64,000 bases of DNA from Bacteroidales bacterium. Lineage in GTDB: Bacteria; Bacteroidota; Bacteroidia; Bacteroidales; VadinHA17. Numbering within the stretch: the stretch's first letter is position 1; each line of letters opens with the position of its first letter. The DNA lies in contig JAOZPG010000006.1 in assembly GCA_029932855.1 (NCBI GenBank), positions 62,001-126,000 on the forward strand, written 5' to 3'. This document shows, piece after piece, positions 25,927-34,174 of the stretch. The translations under genes and the position numbers were made by a program. The notes beneath the pieces are model-generated. The model was given only the letters and a program-made list of their open reading frames with translations. It made no database searches and was not told the origin of the DNA.

Positions 25927-26655
25927 TTATTCTTTATCCCTTACTTTTGCCAGCTCTGCTATCAGATCAGGTCTTTTTTCAATAGCATTTCCCACAACAA
26001 TAATATCTGCTCCTGCCCGGTAAGCTTCTTCAGCCTTTTTTGCATTGTTTATTCCTCCGCCCACAATAAGAGGAATTGATATAGAGCCTTTTACATCCCT
26101 GATCATTTTTTCGGAAACAGCTTTTTCCGCTCCGCTTCCGCCTTCAAGATAGATCATCTTGTGGCCTATCATCTCGCCGGCCATTGCAGTGGCTACGGCT
26201 ATGTCGGTCTTATGTTCAGGTATGGCCATTGAGTTACTAAGGTAGCCTACGGATGTTTCATTGGCGTTACCGGTAAGAATATAGCCTGTTGACAGTACTT
26301 CAAGTCCGAATTTCTTTATTACAGGTGCAGCAGCAACATGATTGCCAATAAGGTTTTCAGGATTCCTGCCCGATATAAGAGATATAAGCAATATGCCGTC
26401 TGCTTTTTCAGATATCTGCATCAGGCTGCCAGGAAAGATGATAACAGGAATATCACACAGGTCTTTTATCCTGCATATAGTATCGTCCAGTCCCGCTGAT
26501 ACCAGGCTGCCGCCAACAAGTATCAGGTCCACCCTGTGTTTGTTTGCCAGGTCTGAAACATATTCCAGATCTTTCTTTGGAAAGTTTTCAGGGTCTATTA
26601 ATATAGCAAGGAGCTTATGCTCTTTTAGCTTTGCTTTGATTGATTTTAACAGCAT
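25927..26655 (-). CDS. Geranylgeranylglyceryl phosphate synthase family protein (bacterial PcrB/GGGPS-like)
   Basis: 242 residues, a TIM-barrel prenyltransferase that joins a polyprenyl diphosphate to sn-glycerol-1-phosphate to form the ether bond typical of archaeal lipids. Family motifs: ILIDPENFPKKDL, LILVGGSLV, IIFPGSLMQISEKADGILLISLISGRNPE, MIYLEGGSGAEKAVS, IPLIVGGGINNAKKAEEAYRAGADIIVVGNAIE. Bacteroidetes are known to carry a hexameric group of this enzyme; the product's role there is unclear. It is the last gene of the apparent ssb-gldE-gldD-PPTase operon, six bases after the PPTase stop. Confidence 0.92.
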   Translation of the reverse strand: MLLKSIKAKLKEHKLLAILIDPENFPKKDLEYVSDLANKHRVDLILVGGSLVSAGLDDTICRIKDLCDIPVIIFPGSLMQISEKADGILLISLISGRNPENLIGNHVAAAPVIKKFGLEVLSTGYILTGNANETSVGYLSNSMAIPEHKTDIAVATAMAGEMIGHKMIYLEGGSGAEKAVSEKMIRDVKGSISIPLIVGGGINNAKKAEEAYRAGADIIVVGNAIEKRPDLIAELAKVRDKE

Positions 26656-26661
26656 ATTATT

Positions 26662-27291
26662 TTATTTCCAACACATTACGCTTATATAATCGCCCGACCT
26701 GAAGTAGGACAGGTCAAATTGATTTTCCTGGTCATCTCTTATTACAGTTCCTTTCAAATAGCCCGACTCCTTTACTTCAAAAGGGGAAATGATAATACTT
26801 TCTTTAAAGTTAAGATTGCCTTTGTCACATATCTTATACAGGGCTTCCTTGGCACACCAGTGGATATACAAATGATATCGCTTCAGTTCGGGGTCTTTTG
26901 TAATTACCTCCTTATCATTTATGAACTTATGAGCTATAGACCTGATACGGTGCGACATAAATTCCAGGTCTATCCCCACCCGCCTGGTTTTGCTAAGCAA
27001 AACAGAAGTAAGATTTTTTGAATGTGATATGCTTATATTGTGGCTCTTGTCCCTGAGGGAAGGCTTATTGGTCTTGTTATATATTATTCTGGCATTTCTT
27101 CCCAGCATTTCTTTAAGCAGTATCCTTACACTTAAGTATTCCAGTTTTCTTTCATAAGACTTAAAGCCGTTTATTCTAGTAAGCTCATCAGCTTCAAGTG
27201 TAATTTGTGCAAGTAATTCCCCAAGATTTTCCTTTATCTCCCAACTGCCAAGAAGGCAATTCTCTATTTCTCTTTTTTCTATGAGTCCCAT
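26662..27291 (-). CDS. 4'-phosphopantetheinyl transferase superfamily protein
   Basis: 209 residues, close to Sfp-type size. It transfers 4'-phosphopantetheine from CoA to a carrier-protein serine. The two signature motifs are present: VGIDLEFMSHRI (Mg-binding Asp and Glu) and HWCAKEALYKI (W..KEA.yK). It lies between gldD (26-base gap) and the GGGPS gene. No carrier protein is encoded nearby, so its target (fatty acid ACP or an aryl polyene/flexirubin-type ACP) cannot be told from this window. Confidence 0.9.
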   Translation of the reverse strand: MGLIEKREIENCLLGSWEIKENLGELLAQITLEADELTRINGFKSYERKLEYLSVRILLKEMLGRNARIIYNKTNKPSLRDKSHNISISHSKNLTSVLLSKTRRVGIDLEFMSHRIRSIAHKFINDKEVITKDPELKRYHLYIHWCAKEALYKICDKGNLNFKESIIISPFEVKESGYLKGTVIRDDQENQFDLSYFRSGDYISVMCWK

Positions 27292-27317
27292 CAGAGGTTT
27301 AATTTACACAAAAGCTG

Positions 27318-27914
27318 TTAATTCCACTTAAAACTGTCTATAAAGTGGATAATATCTTCTTTAAAAAAGGCTATTACCGGAGTCAGCGAATCTTTATCAA
27401 TAGTGGTCCTGAAATATAGAGCGCCACGTAAAAAATGACGACTGCTGTCGGTAAGAAAGAACTGTACAGATGAAGCAACATCTCCTTCCAGGCTGTAAAG
27501 GATACCATATACATCATCATCATCTTTCCTTATCACTTGTTCCTGTATTTCTTCAGCCTTAACAGTATGTTTATATGCCAGGGTATAGCTGTCTTCAATA
27601 TATGCATTCAGGTTATTGTTCACCTTCTTATAACTGATATGTATTTTTCCGTTGTATGCAGGGAACACAATATTTATCCAGCAAGGCTCGGCATCAGGCT
27701 CGGCATCTTTTACGACATTACCATATACCGGATATTCAAATGAATAGGGGCAGGGGCCATTGTAAGTCCTGTATGCTTTTTCAGGAAAATTGATACGGTA
27801 ATAGCCCCTGGGCCTGGGAGTGTGAGCCTGCCTGCATGAAGCCATAAGCAGTAATAAGGCTAATGTTAAGAGAGAAAGCCGGGAAAGCTGTTTATTTATT
27901 TTTCTTCTTATCAA
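27318..27914 (-). CDS. gldD: Gliding motility lipoprotein GldD
   Basis: 198 residues. An N-terminal lipoprotein signal (LTLALLLLMASC) puts lipidation on Cys27. Family stretches are RPRGYYRINFPEKAYRTYNGPCPYSFEYP and CWINIVFPAYNGKIHISYK, and the C-terminus FFKEDIIHFIDSFKWN is typical. GldD is needed for gliding in Flavobacterium johnsoniae. Non-gliding Bacteroidetes also keep it. Its start overlaps the end of gldE by 23 bases, so the two are translationally linked. Confidence 0.94.
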   Translation of the reverse strand: MIRRKINKQLSRLSLLTLALLLLMASCRQAHTPRPRGYYRINFPEKAYRTYNGPCPYSFEYPVYGNVVKDAEPDAEPCWINIVFPAYNGKIHISYKKVNNNLNAYIEDSYTLAYKHTVKAEEIQEQVIRKDDDDVYGILYSLEGDVASSVQFFLTDSSRHFLRGALYFRTTIDKDSLTPVIAFFKEDIIHFIDSFKWN

Positions 27915-29229
27915 GCCTGGTAATTTTTATTTTTTTAATTCTTCTTTTATCAACAGAATATATCCTGAATTCAAGCCCCCCAATAATGAAAGTCTCATCT
28001 TTGCCGGGTATTTCTCCATTCACTTCCAGCACCAGGCCGGCAAGGGTGTCGGCATCACCTTTAATATCATCGAAAATATTTTCACTACTGTTAAGCAGCT
28101 TATAGAAATCCACTAAAAGGGTTTTTCCTTCAAATATCCAGCTGGAATCGTCTATGCGTGTATAATATTTTTCTTCATCATCAAACTCATCCCTAATCTC
28201 TCCCACAATTTCTTCCAGTATATCTTCCAGGGTAACTATCCCGCTTGTTCCTCCATATTCATCAATAACAATTGCCATATGTATTTTTTTCCTCTGAAAT
28301 TCTTCAAGCAGGTCGTTTATTTTTTTTGTTTCCGGAACGAAATAGGGAGATCGGATCAGCGATTGCCATTTAAAGCGTACGTTCTTTTTTAAGTGAGGGA
28401 AAAGGTCTTTTATATACAATATACCTTTGATCTGGTCAAAAGACTTGAGGTAAACAGGCACCCTTGAATAACCCGATTCAAGAACAGCTTTAAGCAAGTC
28501 ATCGAAACTTGTTGACATGTCAACAGCAAATACATCCAGTCTTGATCGCATTATCTCTTTGGCATCGGTATTTCCGAATTTTACTATTCCCTCCAGTATT
28601 TGTTTGTCTTCGGTAATTTTTGTCTCTGCAAGCGAAAGGGCATCTGAAAGCTCATCCATTGAAACATTTTGTTTCTTCAGAGTCAGGCGTTTGTTTACAA
28701 AATTGGTTGACGAAACAAGCACCATGGTCAGAGGCATAAAAATGGTTTGCAGGGCAGAAATACCCAAAGCCATGAAACATGAGAATTTTACATTATAGCT
28801 ATTGGCATATATTTTTGGTAATATCTCACCAAAGAGCAAAAGGAAAAATGTGATAAATACCACCTGTGCAAGAAAACCCAGCAGTCTTGCATCACCGAAG
28901 TCAACAAGAGAATTACTTAGATAGGAGGATATAATAACTATTGCAACATTAACAAAGTTATTGGCAACCAGTATGGTGCCAAGCAGATACTCAGGGCGTG
29001 ACAACAGATGCAAAATCTTTTTTGATGAAGCACTGTCCTTGTATTTCAGCCTGGAAAGCTGTGAAGGAGAGAGTGAAAAGAAAGCAATCTCCGATCCTGA
29101 TATCAGCGCCGAACATATCAATAGTAGCAGTACAAAAGCCATCCATGCAATTATGCCTGCTGAGGGGGCTAAAAAAACGATCTCGGTTTTAGCCAGTATA
29201 GTTAACGGAATAAAAGTTTCCGGTTCCAA
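27892..29229 (-). CDS. gldE: Gliding motility-associated protein GldE (CNNM/CorC-like membrane protein)
   Basis: 445 residues. Layout: DUF21/CNNM transmembrane domain (~20-190) with SALISGSEIAFFSLSPSQLSRLK and LLFGEILPKIYANSYN; a pair of CBS domains (~215-345) with VFAVDMSTSFDDLLKAVLESGYSRVPVY and HMAIVIDEYGGTSGIVTLEDILEEIVGEIRDE; and a CorC/HlyC C-terminal domain (~355-435). CNNM/CorC proteins are implicated in magnesium or cobalt export; GldE in Flavobacterium supports gliding together with GldD. The start appears to be TTG at 29229, 22 bases after the ssb stop. Confidence 0.93.
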   Translation of the reverse strand: MEPETFIPLTILAKTEIVFLAPSAGIIAWMAFVLLLLICSALISGSEIAFFSLSPSQLSRLKYKDSASSKKILHLLSRPEYLLGTILVANNFVNVAIVIISSYLSNSLVDFGDARLLGFLAQVVFITFFLLLFGEILPKIYANSYNVKFSCFMALGISALQTIFMPLTMVLVSSTNFVNKRLTLKKQNVSMDELSDALSLAETKITEDKQILEGIVKFGNTDAKEIMRSRLDVFAVDMSTSFDDLLKAVLESGYSRVPVYLKSFDQIKGILYIKDLFPHLKKNVRFKWQSLIRSPYFVPETKKINDLLEEFQRKKIHMAIVIDEYGGTSGIVTLEDILEEIVGEIRDEFDDEEKYYTRIDDSSWIFEGKTLLVDFYKLLNSSENIFDDIKGDADTLAGLVLEVNGEIPGKDETFIIGGLEFRIYSVDKRRIKKIKITRLDKKKNK

Positions 29230-29251
29230 AATAAGCTATTAATGATGAATA

Positions 29252-29719
29252 CTAAAAAGGCAGATCATCCTCATCATTTGATGTACTAAGGTCCTTTGTT
29301 TCTGCTGTATTTCCTTGTGTTGAGCCTTTATCTCCGCTATTGGGAGCATTTTCTACATGCGGAGAATCCGTATCCTGGGTTCTTTCAGAGTCAGACTTCT
29401 TACCCAGCATCTGCAGGTTGTCGATTACAATTTCAGTAATGTATCTCTTAATTCCCTCCTTGTCTTCGTAAGAGCGGTTGCTTATCTTCCCTTCGAGGTA
29501 TAACTGTTGTCCCTTTTTTACATATTTCTCAACTACCTCTGCCAGCTTTCTCCATACAACAATGTTATGCCACTCGGTATTGGTAACACGATCTCCGCTT
29601 TTATTGGTGTAGGTTTCGCTCGTAGCAAGTGGAAATTTGGCTACGGCCACACCGCTGTCCAGGTATCTTACTTCAGGATCGCGACCTACATTGCCTACCA
29701 GAATCACTTTGTTTATCAT
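29252..29719 (-). CDS. ssb: Single-stranded DNA-binding protein
   Basis: 155 residues. An OB-fold domain (1-110; INKVILVGNVGRDPEVRYLDSGVAVAKFPLATSE, TEWHNIVVWRKLAEVVEKYVKKGQQLYLEGKI) is followed by a disordered linker. The C-terminal acidic tail NDEDDLPF recruits replication and repair partners. First gene of the minus-strand operon leading into gldE and gldD, with a good promoter just upstream at 29746-29776. Confidence 0.96.
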   Translation of the reverse strand: MINKVILVGNVGRDPEVRYLDSGVAVAKFPLATSETYTNKSGDRVTNTEWHNIVVWRKLAEVVEKYVKKGQQLYLEGKISNRSYEDKEGIKRYITEIVIDNLQMLGKKSDSERTQDTDSPHVENAPNSGDKGSTQGNTAETKDLSTSNDEDDLPF

Positions 29720-29745
29720 CTCTTTATCTTAATGTGTTAGAGATA

Positions 29746-29776
29746 CAAAAGTAATGTTTTTATTAGCTTTTCACAA
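29746..29776 (-). promoter_or_regulatory. Promoter for the ssb-gldE-gldD operon
   Basis: On the minus strand TTG (29776-29774), a 20-base spacer and TACTTTTG (29753-29746) match the -33/-7 consensus. The box ends 26 bases before the ssb start codon. Confidence 0.72.
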
Positions 29777-29841
29777 AACAAGTATATTCATACTTTATCA
29801 GAAAAAATGAAGCATTTAATCGTTAAATTAAAAATCTTGTT

Positions 29842-29849
29842 TATATTTG
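29842..29849 (+). promoter_or_regulatory. -7 promoter box (TATATTTG) for the HU gene
   Basis: Exact TAnnTTTG match 53 bases upstream of the HU ATG at 29903, back to back with the ssb promoter. The -33 region is not convincing. Confidence 0.55.
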
Positions 29850-29902
29850 CAGTCCCAAAAGATATAATTGTAAATAATTGATAACTAAAGAATTTAATAA
29901 AA

Positions 29903-30190
29903 ATGACTAAAGCAGACATTGTAAATGAGATTTCAAAAAACACTGGGATTGAAAAGGTGACAGTCCAGAAGACAGTCGAAGCTTTTATGGCTACCATCAA
30001 GGACTCACTTGTAAAGGACAAGAATGTGTATTTAAGAGGATTTGGAAGTTTTGTTATAAAGAAAAGAGCAAAGAAAACAGCAAGAAATATTTCCAAGAAT
30101 ACTACTATTATTATACCTGAGCACTTTATTCCTTCATTTAAGCCTGCAAAGACCTTTGTTAGTAAGGTAAAAAACAATGTTAAAAGGTAA
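29903..30190 (+). CDS. HU/IHF-family DNA-binding protein
   Basis: 95 residues, small basic histone-like dimer that bends DNA. The start MTKADIVNEISKNTGIEK, central VYLRGFGSFVIKKRAKKTARNISKNT and IIPEHFIPSFKPAKTF arm region are standard for the HU family. The intercalating Pro of the arm is conserved in position. It is followed 22 bases later by a 30-codon basic gene and then by RNase G; all three may be one transcript. A -7 box precedes it. Confidence 0.94.
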   Translation: MTKADIVNEISKNTGIEKVTVQKTVEAFMATIKDSLVKDKNVYLRGFGSFVIKKRAKKTARNISKNTTIIIPEHFIPSFKPAKTFVSKVKNNVKR

Positions 30191-30212
30191 ATTGCTGAAA
30201 AAATTTTAAGAA

Positions 30213-30305
30213 ATGCCAAGCGGGAAAAAAAGAAAAAGACATAAGATGTCGACTCATAAGCGCAAAAAACGCCTGAGGAAAAACAGACATAAGAAAAGGA
30301 AATAA
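30213..30305 (+). CDS. 30-residue AURKAIP1/COX24-type basic protein (bS22/mS38-like)
   Basis: An open frame from ATG at 30213 to TAA at 30303-30305. It encodes MPSGKKRKRHKMSTHKRKKR and then ten more residues ending NRHKKRK. Twenty of 30 residues are Lys, Arg or His. The pattern KRKRHKM.THKRKKRLRKNRHKK is that of the AURKAIP1/COX24 domain, shared by mitochondrial ribosomal protein mS38 and the mycobacterial small-subunit protein bS22, and found as tiny proteins in Bacteroidetes. Probably ribosome-bound near 16S rRNA. It is too short for most gene finders. It lies between HU and rng. Confidence 0.85.
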   Translation: MPSGKKRKRHKMSTHKRKKRLRKNRHKKRK

Positions 30306-30336
30306 TCCTTTTTCAGACTTATTACGAAGTTTTTAC

Positions 30337-30370
30337 TAAACCTAAAGATCCGCCAGGGCCTTTAGGTTTA
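30337..30370 (+). terminator. Strong hairpin between the 30-codon gene and rng
   Basis: TAAACCTAAAG (30337-30347) pairs perfectly with CTTTAGGTTTA (30360-30370) around a 12-base GC-rich loop. The bases behind it (TTGTATTTCC) are only moderately T-rich, so it may be a weak terminator or an attenuating/processing hairpin 65 bases upstream of the rng start. Confidence 0.6.
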
Positions 30371-30435
30371 TTGTATTTCCTCAAGCTGCAATTGTTCTGC
30401 TTCATTTTTATCCAAATTAAAAACATTTTGGAATT

Positions 30436-31992
30436 GTGAACAACGAATTAGTGATAGATGTAACTTCCGATGATATAACAATTGCCCTTATACAAGACAA
30501 TAAACTGATAGAGCTTTCCAAAGAAAAAGCCGACATCAGGTTTTCAGTAGGGGATGTTTATCTTGGAAGGGTAAAGAAATTAATGCCGGGACTTAATGCT
30601 GCCTTTATAGATGTGGGATATGAGAAGGATGCATTCCTTCATTATCTCGATATGGGGGCCCAGTTTCAGTCCCTTAACAAGTATTTGAATCTTGCATTAT
30701 CAAGAAAAGGGAAGCTGGTTTCCATGCCTAAGTTCAGGCCTGAAACTGATATTCCCAAAGATGGTAAGATATCGGATGTACTTAAGCCGGGACAACAAAT
30801 ACTTGTACAGATAGCCAAGGAGCCCATCTCAATGAAAGGTCCCCGCCTGACGTCTGAGATATCTATTGCCGGCAGGAATATGGTATTGATGCCTTTTTCT
30901 GATAAGGTATCGGTATCCCAGAAATTAGAATCGGAGGATGAAAGGAACAGGCTCAAGAAGCTGTTGCAGAGTATCAAGCCAAAGAACTATGGGATTATTA
31001 TACGTACTGCCGCTGAAGGAAAGAAAGTGGCCCTGCTTGACTCAGAGCTCAGGTCGCTGGTGAAAAAATGGGAAGATGCTTTCACAGAGATAAGGAATGC
31101 CAGGCCGCCCCAGCTTGTGATAAGTGAGCTTAGCAGGACATCGGCCATACTGAGGGATTTGCTCAATGTATCTTTTAACAGCATATATGTTAACAGCAAG
31201 ACCGTACATAATGAAATAAAAGAGTACATAAACAGTATCGCCCCCGAGAAGAATAAGATTGTTAAGCTTTATACCGGCAAGGCTCACATATACGAGCATT
31301 TTGGGATCAATAAGCAGATAAAAGCACAGTTTGGAAAGACTGTCTCATTTAAGAAAGGCGCCTACCTTATTATAGAGCATACCGAAGCCCTTCATGTAAT
31401 TGATGTTAACAGCGGTAACCGGTCTAAAAAAGGAGACGACCAGGAACAAACTGCCTTGCAGGTAAACCTGGCAGCGGCAGTTGAGATATCACGGCAGTTA
31501 AGGCTGCGCGATATGGGAGGGATCATAGTTGTTGATTTTATAGATATGACCAGTCATGCCAACAGGCAGCTTCTTTATGACAAGATGAAGGAAAGCATGG
31601 CAGATGACAGGGCAAAACATAATATATTACAGCTTAGCAAGTTCGGGCTAATGCAGATAACCAGGCAGAGGGTAAGGCCCGAGATGCATGTGGAAACTAC
31701 CGAAGTATGTCCTGTATGCAAGGGCAGTGGAAAGATATCTTCCAGCATACTGCTGGTTGACGAAATAGAAAGTGTAATAAGAGAGGTGCAGGAAAGTTAT
31801 AACTTAAGCAAGATAAACCTGAAGCTGCATCCTTATGTGGGGGCATATCTCAGGCAGGGGATCTTCTCTGTACTTGGAAAGTGGAGCAGGAAGTTTAATT
31901 GTAAAATAAGCATGGAGACAAATACTTCATACGGCTTCCTTGAATACCATATTTATGACAAGTATGGCGATGAGATTGATCTTAAGGCTTAA
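30436..31992 (+). CDS. rng: Ribonuclease G (RNase E/G family)
   Basis: 518 residues from GTG at 30436. Single-strand endonuclease that matures 16S rRNA and decays mRNA. The S1-like domain is near the start (VGDVYLGRVKKLMPGLNAAFIDVGYEKDAFL). The catalytic DNase I-like region has the two metal Asp residues in LHVIDVNSGN and GGIIVVDFIDM. The zinc-link CPVCKGSG holds the dimer. The length matches RNase G, without the long degradosome tail of RNase E. It follows the HU gene, a conserved Bacteroidetes arrangement. Confidence 0.95.
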   Translation: MNNELVIDVTSDDITIALIQDNKLIELSKEKADIRFSVGDVYLGRVKKLMPGLNAAFIDVGYEKDAFLHYLDMGAQFQSLNKYLNLALSRKGKLVSMPKFRPETDIPKDGKISDVLKPGQQILVQIAKEPISMKGPRLTSEISIAGRNMVLMPFSDKVSVSQKLESEDERNRLKKLLQSIKPKNYGIIIRTAAEGKKVALLDSELRSLVKKWEDAFTEIRNARPPQLVISELSRTSAILRDLLNVSFNSIYVNSKTVHNEIKEYINSIAPEKNKIVKLYTGKAHIYEHFGINKQIKAQFGKTVSFKKGAYLIIEHTEALHVIDVNSGNRSKKGDDQEQTALQVNLAAAVEISRQLRLRDMGGIIVVDFIDMTSHANRQLLYDKMKESMADDRAKHNILQLSKFGLMQITRQRVRPEMHVETTEVCPVCKGSGKISSSILLVDEIESVIREVQESYNLSKINLKLHPYVGAYLRQGIFSVLGKWSRKFNCKISMETNTSYGFLEYHIYDKYGDEIDLKA

Positions 31993-32066
31993 GCACAGTA
32001 TTAATTGGCCGTTTATAAAGAATGTCTCTTTTAGGTCGGATAAGATATTATTAGCAGGAACTAAAT

Positions 32067-32074
32067 TATTTTTG
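32067..32074 (+). promoter_or_regulatory. -7 promoter box (TATTTTTG) for dsbD
   Basis: Exact TAnnTTTG match 21 bases upstream of the ATG at 32096. No TTG with proper spacing, so moderate support. Confidence 0.5.
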
Positions 32075-32095
32075 TAGAAAGAAAAACCAGGATCA

Positions 32096-34174
32096 ATGCA
32101 AAAACGATTTTTAACAATTATCATTCTAAGCATAATGGCTGCCGGGAGCTTGTTCTCACAGGTATTCAGTCCGGTAAGCTGGAATTTTTCTTTTGAGCAG
32201 ACAGCCACAGGGGAGAGCGAGCTGGTATTTGAAGCCCTGATTGACGATACATGGCATCTTTATTCCCAGCACCTTCCGGAGGGAGGTCCCATTCCCACGA
32301 GTTTCGTATTTGAAGGCTCAGACAATTATAAAAGGATAGGTGAAGTAGTGGAAGTTACCGAGGCCGATGTGGTTTATGATTCAAGCTTTGAGCTGGAGCT
32401 GAAGATGTTTTCTCACAAGGCTGAGTTCAGGCAGAAGATAGAGATCATTGGCCAGGAGGACTTTATCCTTAAGGGATATGTTGAGTTCATGTCTTGCGAT
32501 GATGAGCGTTGCCTGCCACCCACTGAAGAAGATTTCTCTTTTTCAATAAAAGCTGCAACACCGGCTGAGGCTGTTGCAGGAGAAAAGCAGTCAGCATCAA
32601 AGACCATTACAGCTTCTAATACGGATACAGCTGTCGAGACAAGCGATTCAGGCAGCACTAAAGAGGGATCGGGCTTGCTGGGCTTTTTTTTTCTGGCAAT
32701 GTTAACAGGCCTTGCAGGCATACTTACTCCCTGTGTTTTTCCTATGATCCCTATGACCGTAGCCTTCTTTTCACAGGGAACATCCCGGAAGGCAGCCTCT
32801 ATACTTAAAGCATTTATTTTTGGCCTGTCAATAACCTTTATTTATACGGCCATTGGTCTTGTCGTATCACTTACCAGTGCAGGTGCGGATTTTGCCAATA
32901 ATCTCAGCACGCACTGGATACCGAATACTATATTTTTCTTATTATTCATGGTTTTTGCAGCCTCATTCCTGGGACTGTTTGAGATGGTACTTCCAAGCAG
33001 CCTTGTAAACAGGGCCGACAGGCAGGCAGACAAAGGCGGATATGTGGCAGCTTTTTTTATGGGACTTACAACAGTGCTGGTATCTTTCTCATGTACGGGT
33101 CCCATTGTTGGTGCATTACTTGTTGAGGCAGCATCGGGTGATGTTATCAAGCCAACAATAGGAATGTTTGGATTCGGACTTGCATTTGCGCTTCCCTTCA
33201 CACTCTTTGCCATATTCCCTTCCTGGATGCAGAAGCTTCCAAAGTCGGGCGGATGGCTGAACTCTGTCAAGGTGGTATTGGGATTCATAGTTCTTGCTTT
33301 TGGGATGAAGTTCCTGCTTACCATAGACCTGAGTTATCATCTTAACATCTTTACCAGGGAGCTTTACCTTGCCATATGGATAGTGATATTTTCCATGATG
33401 GGATTCTACCTTCTTGGTAAGATAAAATTTGCTCTCGACAGTGATCTCCCCAAAATAGGTTTTTTCAGGGCCATGCTTGTGATAGCGATCTTTTCCTTTG
33501 TGTTGTACCTGGTTCCCGGCATGTTTGGTGCGCCGCTTAATGCCGTATCGGGACTGATACCTCCCATGGACAGGCAGAGCTTTGTGCCGGGTGGATCTGT
33601 GACAGCCACTGTGCCGGCGTCTTTAAGCGAGGGAGATAATCAGAAGAGTGCAAATTGTGATAATGCCAGATATTCGGATTTTCTGCACCTTCCATACGGA
33701 CTGGATGGTTATTTCGAATACAAACAGGGAATGGAATGTGCCAGGGAGCAGAATAAGCCTGTATTGCTTGATTTTAAAGGACATGCCTGCAGCAACTGTA
33801 AGGAGATGGAATCAAAGGTATGGTCAGATCCCGAAGTGCTTGAGCGCCTCAGGGAGGATTTTGTAATTATAGCCCTTTATGTTGATGACCGCAGCAAGCT
33901 GCCTGAAGAAGAATGGCTGAGATCGGAAATTGACGGGAAGATAAAAAAGACCATAGGCAAGGTTAATGCAGACCTGCAGATATCAATGTTCGAGATAAAT
34001 TCTCAGCCTTATTATATTATTGTTGATCATCAGGGCAGGCCACTGACTGAAGCCGTGACGCATAATCTTAAGATCAGTGCATTTGTTGATTTCCTTGATA
34101 AGGGAAAGCAAGCTTTTGATAAGGAATCAGTATCTCCGGTTTTTAAGCCTTCTTCTTCATTAAACCCGCTGTAA
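32096..34174 (+). CDS. dsbD: Thiol:disulfide interchange protein DsbD
   Basis: 692 residues. Carries electrons from cytoplasmic thioredoxin across the inner membrane to periplasmic thiol pathways. Three parts: signal peptide plus N-terminal domain (to ~170) with cysteine pair MSCDDERCLPP; eight-helix membrane domain (~200-490) with channel cysteines in GILTPCVFPMIPMT and VSFSCTGPIVGALL; and C-terminal thioredoxin domain with DFKGHACSNCKEME. All three redox pairs are intact. The end overlaps the convergent lnt gene by 32 bases. Confidence 0.94.
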   Translation: MQKRFLTIIILSIMAAGSLFSQVFSPVSWNFSFEQTATGESELVFEALIDDTWHLYSQHLPEGGPIPTSFVFEGSDNYKRIGEVVEVTEADVVYDSSFELELKMFSHKAEFRQKIEIIGQEDFILKGYVEFMSCDDERCLPPTEEDFSFSIKAATPAEAVAGEKQSASKTITASNTDTAVETSDSGSTKEGSGLLGFFFLAMLTGLAGILTPCVFPMIPMTVAFFSQGTSRKAASILKAFIFGLSITFIYTAIGLVVSLTSAGADFANNLSTHWIPNTIFFLLFMVFAASFLGLFEMVLPSSLVNRADRQADKGGYVAAFFMGLTTVLVSFSCTGPIVGALLVEAASGDVIKPTIGMFGFGLAFALPFTLFAIFPSWMQKLPKSGGWLNSVKVVLGFIVLAFGMKFLLTIDLSYHLNIFTRELYLAIWIVIFSMMGFYLLGKIKFALDSDLPKIGFFRAMLVIAIFSFVLYLVPGMFGAPLNAVSGLIPPMDRQSFVPGGSVTATVPASLSEGDNQKSANCDNARYSDFLHLPYGLDGYFEYKQGMECAREQNKPVLLDFKGHACSNCKEMESKVWSDPEVLERLREDFVIIALYVDDRSKLPEEEWLRSEIDGKIKKTIGKVNADLQISMFEINSQPYYIIVDHQGRPLTEAVTHNLKISAFVDFLDKGKQAFDKESVSPVFKPSSSLNPL

